Shown here one piece after another: positions 1-5,512 of a stretch of 7,007 bases of DNA. The stretch lies in the NCBI GenBank assembly GCA_043196285.1, contig JBBYJL010000062.1, forward strand, positions 1-7,007. The letters are read 5' to 3'. A program made the position numbers and the translations under genes. Source of the DNA: JAKAFX01 sp043196285. GTDB lineage: Archaea > Thermoplasmatota > Thermoplasmata > Thermoplasmatales > Thermoplasmataceae. Positions within the stretch are counted from its first letter, which is position 1. The number at the start of each line of letters is the position of its first letter. Below the pieces are notes generated by a model, which was not told where the DNA came from, did no database searches, and worked only from the letters and a program-made list of their open reading frames with translations.

Positions 1-924
1 AACGATCGCCCTTCTTGTACTGGTGCACCTCTGTCCAGCAGTGGCAAGTGCCCCGAATGCCACACCCTTTAGGGCAATAGTCAGGTCACTTTTGTCTGAT
101 ACAATTGCGGCATTGTTACCGCCAAGCTCAAGCAGAGACTTACCAAGATGCCTTGAGACCGCCTCTGAAATGTGCTTACCTGTTGAAACCGATCCCGTGA
201 ATGAAACAAGCTTTATCCTCGGATCGTTAGCTATTAATTCGCCGATGACGCCACCGCTTCCGGTGACCATGTAGAATATGTCAGGATAATGAAGGCGCTT
301 GATCACACGTTCCATGACTCTCATCACCGCAACCGCGGTAAGCGTTGCTTTCGAAGATGGTTTCCATATAACCGTGTCGCCTGTCACAGCTGCAATGAAG
401 GCATTCCACGACCACACGGAGCAGGGAAAGTTAAACGAAGTTATGACTGAAATTGTTCCGAGGGGGTGCCATTGCTCGTACATTCTGTGCATCGGCCTTT
501 CTGATGCTATTTCAAGTCCGTAAAGCTGTCTTGAGAGCCCGACAGCGAGATCTGCAATATCTATCATTTCCTGGATCTCACCCTCACCCTCTATTCTTGT
601 TTTCCCAACTTCCACTGAAACAAGGCGGCCAAGCTTCTGCTTTTCCCTTCTGAGCTCGTTGCCTATCTCCCTTATGAGGGCTCCCCTTGCAGGAGGCGGC
701 ATGTCTGCCCACCTCTTGTTTGCCTCAGCTGCCCTTGCGACAACTGTCTCATACTCCTGTTTTGTAGTAGCTGTCACAATGCCAATTACGCTTCCATCGA
801 TTGGACTGTAGGATGTTATCTGTTCTTTTCCTGATCCTGTCCATTCTCCGTAATACGTACCATGATTGATCTTCTCCAGACCAACAGTCTCAATTATCTC
901 GTTAAGTGAATATGAATTTCCCAT
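1..924 (-). CDS. ALDH7/antiquitin-like aldehyde dehydrogenase, N-terminal 308 residues (3' end outside window)
   Basis: NAD(P)-dependent aldehyde dehydrogenase, oxidising an aldehyde to its acid in the cytoplasm. The frame is open from ATG at 924 to base 1 (exactly 308 codons); the family is usually about 500 residues, so roughly the last 40% is missing. Visible landmarks: FNFP with the oxyanion Asn at residue 165; WKPS with the cofactor-binding Lys at 188; FTGS at 242-245; ELGGNN with the general-base Glu at 266; GQRCT with the nucleophile Cys at 300. The 34-residue Glu-Cys spacing matches ALDH2-type enzymes. ELGGNN (rather than ELGGK) plus the SERP..RM and AGQRCT.TRR contexts point to the ALDH7 group, whose known members act on alpha-aminoadipate semialdehyde. 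The substrate here is not proven; glyceraldehyde oxidation in the non-phosphorylative Entner-Doudoroff route of Thermoplasmata is an alternative. It has its own TATA element and is separated by 258 bases from the upstream synthase gene. Confidence 0.93.
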   Translation of the reverse strand, partial: MGNSYSLNEIIETVGLEKINHGTYYGEWTGSGKEQITSYSPIDGSVIGIVTATTKQEYETVVARAAEANKRWADMPPPARGALIREIGNELRREKQKLGRLVSVEVGKTRIEGEGEIQEMIDIADLAVGLSRQLYGLEIASERPMHRMYEQWHPLGTISVITSFNFPCSVWSWNAFIAAVTGDTVIWKPSSKATLTAVAVMRVMERVIKRLHYPDIFYMVTGSGGVIGELIANDPRIKLVSFTGSVSTGKHISEAVSRHLGKSLLELGGNNAAIVSDKSDLTIALKGVAFGALATAGQRCTSTRRAIV

Positions 925-949
925 GTGTACAGGATTGCAAATGGTAATA

Positions 950-959
950 GAATATTATC
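950..959 (-). promoter_or_regulatory. TATA element of the aldehyde dehydrogenase gene
   Basis: Read on the minus strand, the A/T-rich block AGATAATATT is centred about 31 bases before the ATG at 924. This is the archaeal TATA spacing for a transcript starting at, or a few bases before, the start codon. No Shine-Dalgarno precedes the ATG, which fits a leaderless mRNA. Confidence 0.5.
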
Positions 960-1081
960 TATTGAAGCCTGCCAGAAATACTTCAAAGGATCGCTGGGGG
1001 CTAAAGGAGCGGAATGAGATGCGTGATTTCCGTTCTATTCCATATAGATCTCTCTTCACTATGGTGCTCTCCTCCCTGAAG

Positions 1082-1100
1082 GATCAGAGATCTCGTGATC
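1082..1100. repeat. inverted repeat in the synthase-ALDH intergenic region
   Basis: Arms GATCA and TGATC enclose the 8-base palindrome GAGATCTC plus one extra G, giving a stem of about eight pairs with one bulge. It lies 83 bases beyond the synthase stop and about 125 bases before the ALDH TATA element. It could be a distal terminator hairpin or a protein-binding dyad; nothing visible decides. I see no convincing gene in the rest of 925-1182. Confidence 0.3.
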
Positions 1101-1156
1101 AAAAGAGTGTAAAAGAAGGAGAATGTTCAGGTTTAAATCGTTTTGAGAATATTCAG

Positions 1157-1162
1157 AAAAAA
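1157..1162 (-). terminator. U-tract terminator of the polyprenyl synthase gene
   Basis: On the minus strand a run of six T begins about 20 bases after the synthase stop codon. Archaeal RNA polymerase terminates at such T-tracts without needing a hairpin, and none is obvious here. The placement directly after a stop supports the call. Confidence 0.4.
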
Positions 1163-1182
1163 CTATGATTGACAGGGCAGGA

Positions 1183-2166
1183 TTACGCAATGGCGCTGAT
1201 CCTATCGATCACAATTATTGAAAGGTCCATAAGAGTATCGAGATCAGGAGATTTTCCTGTATCCTTAAGCGAATCTATAGATTTCATCACATAATCCTTG
1301 GCCATCTGGAGCGAGTACTCTATTGACCCTGACTCGAGGAACAACTCCTTCAGTTTTTCTCTCTGGTTCTTGAGATTCGATTTATCGGTCAGTATAGATC
1401 TTATGGTTTCTGAAATACTGTCTTTTCTCGATAGAGCATGAATCACGGGCAGTGTTATTGCGGAATGTGCAATATCAACAAAAATGGGTTTACCAAGTGT
1501 TTCTTCGTTTCCTATAATATCGAGAATGTCGTCGGTTATCTGGAATGCCATTCCGAGATTCAGAGCAAATTCCCCTAGATCCTCAGCAGTCTTCTTATCC
1601 GCTCCCGCAGCCTCTGCGGCACCCCTTGCGCAGACGCTAAACAGATCCGCCGTTTTTCTGGAGATAATGTCCAGGTAAGTCCTCTCACTCATGTTGAGGT
1701 TTCCAAGATTATCGTATTCGAGAATCTGTCCTTCTGCCATCTTCATGGCACCCTGCGCCATTATTCTGGAAACCTCAGGACCGTATCTTGATGCAAGTTC
1801 GTATGCCTTTGTAAAAAGATAGTCCCCGACAACTATTGCATTATAGATGCCGTATTTTGATCCGAGAGTTTCCCTGCCTCTTCGCATATCAGAATTGTCA
1901 ATAATATCGTCATGAATGAGACTGGCAGTGTGAACCAGTTCAGTTGCCACCGCAAGATCTAATATTTCTTCATATGGTTTATCACTGGCAATACTGTAAC
2001 TTAATAAAGTAAGTATTGGACGGAGCCTTTTGCCACCTGCCTCGATCACATACTCCGACATCTTCTGAAGATCTTCCTGATCACAGGCTACGGATTCTAC
2101 CAATCTCCGATTGATCTTTTCTACCCGTTCTCTGAGACTTGATTCCCATTCATGAAGATCCTTCAT
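1183..2166 (-). CDS. trans-polyprenyl diphosphate synthase (327 aa), probably long-chain
   Basis: Cytosolic class I isoprenyl synthase that condenses isopentenyl diphosphate with an allylic diphosphate. Seen: GGKRLRP at residues 44-50, first Asp-rich motif DDIID at 86-90, second Asp-rich motif DDILD at 212-216, and KT at 171-172. Product length: the residue five before the first motif is Ala (HTASLIHDDIID), as in hepta/octaprenyl synthases, whereas archaeal GGPP synthases usually carry an aromatic there. I therefore favour a quinone (menaquinone/thermoplasmaquinone) side-chain enzyme, but a GGPP synthase for lipids is possible. Oddity: after the second motif, the usual GK-T-LP Lys is replaced (HSAITLP, Ala at about 236). 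Start: ATG at 2166 gives the usual length; an in-frame GTG at 2193 (336 aa) also has a weak A/T box 27 bases upstream, so the start is uncertain. Confidence 0.93.
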   Translation of the reverse strand: MKDLHEWESSLRERVEKINRRLVESVACDQEDLQKMSEYVIEAGGKRLRPILTLLSYSIASDKPYEEILDLAVATELVHTASLIHDDIIDNSDMRRGRETLGSKYGIYNAIVVGDYLFTKAYELASRYGPEVSRIMAQGAMKMAEGQILEYDNLGNLNMSERTYLDIISRKTADLFSVCARGAAEAAGADKKTAEDLGEFALNLGMAFQITDDILDIIGNEETLGKPIFVDIAHSAITLPVIHALSRKDSISETIRSILTDKSNLKNQREKLKELFLESGSIEYSLQMAKDYVMKSIDSLKDTGKSPDLDTLMDLSIIVIDRISAIA

Positions 2167-2200
2167 CAATACCAGTTTATGACCACATTGCACATTTGAA

Positions 2201-2206
2201 TTTAAT
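2201..2206 (-). promoter_or_regulatory. possible TATA element of the polyprenyl synthase gene
   Basis: The minus-strand block ATTAAA is centred about 37 bases before the ATG at 2166, implying a leader of roughly 10 bases. A second A/T box (TTATTTTT, near 2216-2223) would instead serve a leaderless transcript from the GTG at 2193. The sequence alone does not separate the two. Confidence 0.3.
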
Positions 2207-2276
2207 CCTTTACCGAAAAATAACAGTTGGACAAATCAACAAAATACTTCACAAACAGGCTTTCCGGAACGTGGAC

Positions 2277-2297
2277 AAACTCAAATAAATTGAGTTT
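2277..2297 (-). terminator. hairpin at the end of the Alba gene
   Basis: Perfect 8-base inverted repeat (AAACTCAA and TTGAGTTT) with a 5-base loop, overlapping the first bases of the Alba stop codon. In the Alba transcript it folds immediately at the stop and ends in GUUUG. It is A/T-rich and has no long U-tract, so it may act in mRNA 3'-end stability as much as in termination. Confidence 0.35.
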
Positions 2298-2565
2298 ATC
2301 TAACAAGCATTATCTCGATCGAAGAGACCCTTGATTCTCCTCTTTCTCCCTGAATGGTTTCAGTGTCAAGGGTTATCTTGCCATATTTTACTTCATGAAG
2401 GAATTTATGTCTGGTGATCTCCGTTATGTCAACTGCTTTGCTGATCGACTTTCCGCGAGCTTTTACGGTGATATGATCTATGTTATTATTGAATTGTGTT
2501 ACAATAGCCAGAACATAGTTCATAGTAGGCTTTTTTCCAACGTAGATGATGTTTTCCTCTGACAT
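2296..2565 (-). CDS. albA: Alba DNA/RNA-binding chromatin protein (89 aa)
   Basis: Alba (Sac10b family) is a small dimeric protein that coats DNA and also binds RNA; it is a main nucleoid protein of many archaea. The sequence is diagnostic: YVGKKPTMNYVLA at residues 8-20 with the paired lysines at 11-12, equivalent to the acetylated DNA-contacting Lys16/17 of Sulfolobus Alba; then the KARGKSISKAVD segment (about 35-46), and the C-terminal strand SRVSSIEIMLVR. The length is normal and nothing is missing. The ATG at 2565 has an excellent TATA element 31 bases upstream and no Shine-Dalgarno, suggesting a leaderless transcript. It appears monocistronic, with a hairpin at its stop codon and about 130 bases before the downstream synthase gene. 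Confidence 0.97.
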   Translation of the reverse strand: MSEENIIYVGKKPTMNYVLAIVTQFNNNIDHITVKARGKSISKAVDITEITRHKFLHEVKYGKITLDTETIQGERGESRVSSIEIMLVR

Positions 2566-2590
2566 AATTGATCCGGATTGGATTTTCTCT

Positions 2591-2600
2591 CTTTATATAA
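2591..2600 (-). promoter_or_regulatory. TATA element of the Alba gene
   Basis: Minus-strand TTATATAAAG, the best match to an archaeal TATA box in the window, centred 31 bases before the ATG at 2565 and preceded by a purine-rich GATAAAA stretch fitting a BRE. This is as expected for a strongly expressed chromatin gene with a leaderless or very short-leader mRNA. Confidence 0.65.
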
Positions 2601-2654
2601 TTTTATCGCACAGCCATAAAGGTTCAGCTGTCTAAAATCATCCTGAATTAAACA

Positions 2655-2723
2655 TCAAGGAGAGTTTTCCTCTCTCTTGGATTCAAGGACGCTGTATCCC
2701 TTTGTGAGGTCATTTCCGTTCAT
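2655..2723 (-). CDS. possible 22-residue micro-ORF with strong Shine-Dalgarno
   Basis: ATG at 2723 opens a 22-codon frame ending in TGA (MNGNDLTKGYSVLESK, then REENSP). It is hydrophilic and of unknown function. A GGAGG at 2732-2736 sits 8 bases before the ATG, an ideal spacing, and stands out because neighbouring genes lack such sites. A two-codon frame (ATG ATA TGA at 2728-2720) overlaps the start. It follows the SHOCT gene stop by about 60 bases on the same strand, so it could be the second cistron of that transcript. It may equally be chance; homologues have not been checked. Confidence 0.25.
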   Translation of the reverse strand: MNGNDLTKGYSVLESKREENSP

Positions 2724-2784
2724 ATCATGATCCTCCGGATACTTTCCTGTAAGTTATCATTATGTCATGAACCCACGTCAGTGT

Positions 2785-3150
2785 CTACTTCCTCAAGTTC
2801 TCGATTATTCTCTGATATTCTGTCTCGTCTATCTCGCCTTTTGCCAGCCTTTCCTTCGCTATGTCCTCGGCAGTTCCATGGTATGATAACGGACGATTCC
2901 ATGCATGTTCACCCAATCCCTGAAGGAAGAAGTAGATGAAGATAAGCACGAAAATAAAAGTAATCGCACCAATTATTGGCATTATTATACCCATACCATA
3001 GAATCCATATGATCCCATCATTCCATACGGACCATAAGTACCATTTGCATAGCTCGCACCAAACAAGATGGATGCCACAATTGCCATCGCAGCGACCAAC
3101 ACGATCAGACCGATCAGTATCCATATCACGTTTTCTATTCTTTTTTCCAT
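2785..3150 (-). CDS. two-TM membrane protein with C-terminal SHOCT domain (121 aa)
   Basis: A small membrane protein of unknown function. The N-terminal MEKRIE is followed by TM1 at about residues 8-30, an external loop (31-54) rich in Gly, Tyr and Met (repeats of YG and MG), TM2 at about 55-76, a polar linker, and a SHOCT motif at about 93-120 (AKERLAKGEIDETEYQRI). SHOCT tails are short two-helix modules found at the C-termini of many bacterial and archaeal membrane proteins and are thought to mediate oligomerisation. Start: ATG at 3150 rather than the ATG at 3195, because a TATA element lies 29 bases upstream and the extra 15 residues would cover the promoter and palindrome. It lies directly downstream of the membrane-anchored wHTH gene, with a palindromic operator-like site between them, so it is a likely target of that regulator. 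Confidence 0.8.
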   Translation of the reverse strand: MEKRIENVIWILIGLIVLVAAMAIVASILFGASYANGTYGPYGMMGSYGFYGMGIIMPIIGAITFIFVLIFIYFFLQGLGEHAWNRPLSYHGTAEDIAKERLAKGEIDETEYQRIIENLRK

Positions 3151-3175
3151 AGGTTGAAATATGCTGGAAGAGTTC

Positions 3176-3181
3176 TTAATA
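3176..3181 (-). promoter_or_regulatory. TATA element of the SHOCT membrane protein gene
   Basis: Minus-strand TATTAA within CTATTAAGAAC is centred about 29 bases before the ATG at 3150. It supports the shorter start and a leaderless transcript. The palindromic site at 3189-3207 abuts it on the BRE side. Confidence 0.45.
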
Positions 3182-3188
3182 GATTTCA

Positions 3189-3207
3189 GAAACATGTTTC
3201 ATGAAAC
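3189..3207. promoter_or_regulatory. overlapping double palindrome, probable operator
   Basis: Two perfect 12-base palindromes overlap: GAAACATGTTTC (3189-3200) and GTTTCATGAAAC (3196-3207). A further small TTTC-A-GAAA dyad (3184-3192) adjoins on the left, and a degenerate copy (GTTTCATCAAGT, 9/12) lies at 3220-3231 inside the 3' end of the regulator gene. The site is immediately upstream of the SHOCT TATA element, where a bound protein would block or assist TBP/TFB. A related site is at 3880-3891. Confidence 0.55.
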
Positions 3208-3779
3208 TATCTGGAATAGGTTTCATCAAGTATTATTTCATTCGTTACTCCCTTCCTTATTTTAATTATTATCCCCTTTTCTTCAAGCGACGTCAGAGTT
3301 CTGGAAATTGTTGTTTTAGACATTGATGTTGCTGCCACGATTGCACTCTGAAGCATTCTGTTGCTGTTATCTTTAAGCATGTCAATTATCTCAAGTTCCG
3401 CATTGGAGAAAAACTCTCTCTTGAACTCTGGTTTATCAAAGGTTTGTTGCGTACTCTTGCGTACTTCATCATTTATGTAGGTAAATCTTTTCTGAAACAG
3501 GATTGAATATATTCTGACCATTCCCCTAAGTGAAAATGCTGATACCACTATATTGCTTGTGATTATAGCTATGAAAAGATAGAAAAATGAAGCAGACACA
3601 GCTCCTCTAATAAAAATTACAGTAACAAAGATTGACGTTGATACCGTTATGATCAGAATGGAAGTGACAAGTGAAATCGCATGTAAAATCAGGAGTTTGA
3701 AGCCGTAACTCGCCTGAACTGACTTGTTCTCTGCTTTCTGGTTCTTCACTGTTCCATCTTTATTAGTTTCCTTGATCAC
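3207..3779 (-). CDS. membrane-anchored winged-helix transcriptional regulator (190 aa)
   Basis: Likely transcription factor tethered to the membrane. From the GTG at 3779: a polar, Lys-rich N-terminus (1-28), hydrophobic segments at about 29-57 and 64-84, a basic linker, then a MarR/HTH_24-like winged helix at about 126-180 (NAELEIIDMLKDNSNR; SKTTISRTLTSLEEKGIII is the helix-turn-helix and wing entry). Similar TM-plus-wHTH regulators occur widely in archaea; their signals are mostly unknown. Start: the GTG has a strong TATA element 31 bases upstream; an ATG at 3824 (205 aa) would lie before that TATA box. Any further N-terminal extension overlaps the radical SAM gene and is not real. Divergent from the radical SAM gene and upstream of the SHOCT gene, both with copies of one palindrome, so it probably controls them. 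Confidence 0.8.
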   Translation of the reverse strand: MIKETNKDGTVKNQKAENKSVQASYGFKLLILHAISLVTSILIITVSTSIFVTVIFIRGAVSASFFYLFIAIITSNIVVSAFSLRGMVRIYSILFQKRFTYINDEVRKSTQQTFDKPEFKREFFSNAELEIIDMLKDNSNRMLQSAIVAATSMSKTTISRTLTSLEEKGIIIKIRKGVTNEIILDETYSR

Positions 3780-3806
3780 GTTGGCTACCAATAACAATAG
3801 AGATAT

Positions 3807-3814
3807 CTTATATA
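3807..3814 (-). promoter_or_regulatory. TATA element of the membrane-anchored regulator gene
   Basis: Minus-strand TATATAAG is centred about 31 bases before the GTG at 3779, the spacing seen for the other genes here. This is the main reason for choosing the GTG start over the ATG at 3824. Confidence 0.55.
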
Positions 3815-3879
3815 GACATTGCATACGGTTCCGGAATACGTCAGATGAATGCCATAAAATAAGCAAATTCTTTAGGAAA

Positions 3880-3891
3880 GATCCATGAAAC
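3880..3891. promoter_or_regulatory. operator-like site before the radical SAM gene
   Basis: GATCCATGAAAC matches the palindrome GTTTCATGAAAC at 10 of 12 positions. Its centre is about 42 bases before the radical SAM ATG at 3928, almost the same relative position as the perfect copies before the SHOCT gene. A weak A/T box (TTTGAATA, about 3898-3905) lies between it and the start. Confidence 0.4.
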
Positions 3892-3927
3892 GTCAAACTT
3901 TGAATAGTCGGGTTGACTGAGTATGTT

Positions 3928-4935
3928 ATGGCACTTCTCAAACCTGTTGTTGGCAGAAGCATAATCAGAAGATTCAAGGGTGGATCCGGTACCAAGCTTC
4001 CCCTGATTGCCGGCCACAAGCTACTTTACAGTTGTAACCTCAAATGCAAAATGTGCCCCTTCTGGAGACGTGAGGATGAGGATCTTCTTTCCTTTGAATA
4101 TGAGGTCAAAATAATGAACTCCCTTAAGTCTGCAGGAGTATCGTTCATGGGATATGAGGGGGGAGAACCTCTTCTTAGAGGCGATATAGGTCAGATACTG
4201 GAGGAATCGTATCGAAGGTTTCATACTTCTATGGTCACCAACGGCTGGCTACTAAAAACCAAGCTGAAAGACATAGAAGAAAATCTCAATTACATGTTTG
4301 TTTCACTTGACGGAATAGGAGATGTTCATGACAAACTCAGAGGTGTATCCGGATCTTTCAGGAAGGCCGTGGATGGGATTGAGGCTGCCAGAGAAAGAAT
4401 CCCAATGTCAATAAGCTCCACCATCACAAAGGAAAACATAGATCAGGCAGAGGCGCTTGTCAGGCTTGCGGTGAAGCTTGGAGTAAGCATAAATTTTCAG
4501 ATTGCATATGACTATTCAACTGCTGAACAGATGTCACCGGAACAAAACCAGCTCAGAAAGACCATAGAACTTCTTAGAAACTTCAAGGATGCCGGTTACC
4601 CGATTCTAAATACCAGGGAATATTTTGACGCTATCATAAATTCATGGTTTGAAGGACAAAAGTGGAAGTGCAAACCTTGGCTGACCATCAACGTAGATCC
4701 TACTGGAGGGGTTGTGCAGCCATGTTACGTCCTGAATGAATACAACGGCTCTGTCAAGGTCTGGGATGTTGACATCAGGAAGCTGTGGAACAGCACAAAT
4801 TGGGAAGTATATGAGTCCTGCAATAAATGTGCACTTGCATGTTACCTTGAACCTTCTTTATTTTCCTGGCACAAATTCTCAATGATCAGGGAAAGAATTT
4901 TGGACAACATGGTAGGCATGATACAGGAAATGTGA
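3928..4935 (+). CDS. radical SAM protein with SPASM-like C-terminal cysteines (335 aa)
   Basis: An iron-sulphur enzyme that cleaves S-adenosylmethionine to a 5'-deoxyadenosyl radical. Seen: CNLKCKMC with the cluster-binding cysteines at residues 36, 40 and 43; the SAM-amino GGEP at 78-81; TNGWLL at 104-109 and SLDG (about 126-129), typical strands of the radical SAM half-barrel. The C-terminal third has five cysteines (248, 266, 298, 301, 305; CKPW, PCY, CNKCALAC), consistent with a SPASM/twitch auxiliary cluster as in peptide-modifying and cofactor-making enzymes. The substrate is unknown: no precursor peptide is evident nearby, and the protein is shorter than tetraether synthases. ATG at 3928 is preferred over the in-frame TTG at 3913. 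Expressed divergently from the membrane-anchored regulator with a shared-type operator, so probably condition-dependent. Confidence 0.9.
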   Translation: MALLKPVVGRSIIRRFKGGSGTKLPLIAGHKLLYSCNLKCKMCPFWRREDEDLLSFEYEVKIMNSLKSAGVSFMGYEGGEPLLRGDIGQILEESYRRFHTSMVTNGWLLKTKLKDIEENLNYMFVSLDGIGDVHDKLRGVSGSFRKAVDGIEAARERIPMSISSTITKENIDQAEALVRLAVKLGVSINFQIAYDYSTAEQMSPEQNQLRKTIELLRNFKDAGYPILNTREYFDAIINSWFEGQKWKCKPWLTINVDPTGGVVQPCYVLNEYNGSVKVWDVDIRKLWNSTNWEVYESCNKCALACYLEPSLFSWHKFSMIRERILDNMVGMIQEM

Positions 4936-4964
4936 TCCTGCAATCCTGGATATGCCATTACTGA

Positions 4965-4969
4965 TTTTT
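4965..4969 (+). terminator. T-tract after the radical SAM gene
   Basis: A run of five T begins 30 bases after the radical SAM stop and just before the end of the convergent Lrp gene, a plausible archaeal T-tract terminator separating the convergent units. It is short, so confidence is low. Confidence 0.3.
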
Positions 4970-4970
4970 A

Positions 4971-5363
4971 TCATGACAGGCGGATGAGCGTATCTGTGTT
5001 CTCGACTCCTTCGATTACACGTATCTTGTCAACCTCATTGTTGATCTCATCTATGGTATTCCGCCTGAAGTGCACTGCAATGTCCTGACTGCCAGTCAGT
5101 TCATAGACTTCATCATACTTCCGCTTTAGAGAGTTCAGGACTGCCTTAGTTTTCCTGGTTTCTGTCCTGATCAGCACAATGGATGATATCTGGCTATCGG
5201 TAGTCTCGATGGTGAATCTCCTGATAATCCCAAGATCCCTCAGGCGCTTGATCCTTTTTCTGACAGTAGCCTCAGAAACCTTGATTGTCCTCGCAATTTC
5301 AGAGTTGCTCATCCTGGAATTGTTTCGCAATATTTTGAGAATAAGTGAATCTTTCTCGTCCAC
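4971..5363 (-). CDS. Lrp/AsnC-family transcriptional regulator, LysM-like (130 aa)
   Basis: A cytosolic DNA-binding regulator of the feast/famine family, which assembles as dimers to octamers and usually senses amino acids. The N-terminal winged helix covers about residues 1-50 (MDEKDSLILKIL start; recognition region SEIARTIKVSEATVRKRIK at about 21-39), followed by the RAM ligand-binding domain (about 60-128) with the ELTGSQDIAV turn at 88-97. The opening MDEKD and the VSEATVRKRI..L..LGIIRRFTI run closely resemble Sulfolobus LysM, the lysine-biosynthesis regulator, but no lysine gene lies in the window. The ligand is therefore open. Full family length is slightly shorter than usual (about 140-150). 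The start is GTG; a TATA element is centred 24 bases upstream and a perfect 14-base palindrome lies between them, suggesting autoregulation. It converges on the radical SAM gene with a 35-base gap. Confidence 0.93.
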   Translation of the reverse strand: MDEKDSLILKILRNNSRMSNSEIARTIKVSEATVRKRIKRLRDLGIIRRFTIETTDSQISSIVLIRTETRKTKAVLNSLKRKYDEVYELTGSQDIAVHFRRNTIDEINNEVDKIRVIEGVENTDTLIRLS

Positions 5364-5365
5364 AT

Positions 5366-5379
5366 TTGAACATGTTCAA
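5366..5379. promoter_or_regulatory. perfect palindrome at the Lrp gene start, probable autoregulatory operator
   Basis: TTGAACATGTTCAA is a perfect 14-base palindrome lying between the TATA element and the GTG start at 5363, over the expected transcription start. Lrp/AsnC proteins commonly repress their own genes from such positions. Its core AACATGTT is shared with the GAAACATGTTTC site at 3189-3200. Confidence 0.55.
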
Positions 5380-5381
5380 TC

Positions 5382-5391
5382 AAAATATAAT
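5382..5391 (-). promoter_or_regulatory. TATA element of the Lrp/AsnC gene
   Basis: Minus-strand ATTATATTTT is centred about 24 bases before the GTG start, consistent with a leaderless mRNA. The palindrome at 5366-5379 begins right after it, so a bound regulator would obstruct initiation. Confidence 0.5.
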
Positions 5392-5512
5392 GTTGTGGTA
5401 TTCCTGAAATAGAAGCAATATGCAGGTCTATCTGATCAACAGTTATTATCTGCTGAGTGCGTATACTGATCTCTGAGTGTTTCTCTTGTCCGCGCCTGGA
5501 ATTCAACTTTCA

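Noticed and set aside
23..653. Plus-strand open frames of 66-83 codons
   Set aside because: They are antisense shadows of the ALDH gene, whose minus-strand frame has clear motifs throughout.
866..1168. 100-codon plus-strand open frame covering the start of the ALDH gene and the following intergenic region
   Set aside because: It overlaps well-supported ALDH coding sequence and its promoter on the other strand, has no TATA or Shine-Dalgarno signal, and resembles no protein family.
3825..4019. N-terminal extension of the wHTH regulator to a start at 4019
   Set aside because: It would overlap the first 90 or so bases of the radical SAM gene on the other strand, reads as unstructured sequence, and lies upstream of the TATA element at 3807-3814.
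4021..4224. 67-codon minus-strand frame
   Set aside because: It lies wholly within the radical SAM gene opposite its cluster-binding cysteine region; a shadow frame.
5309..5506. 65-codon minus-strand frame upstream of the Lrp gene
   Set aside because: It runs through the Lrp promoter and into the Lrp coding region in another frame, with no recognisable features.
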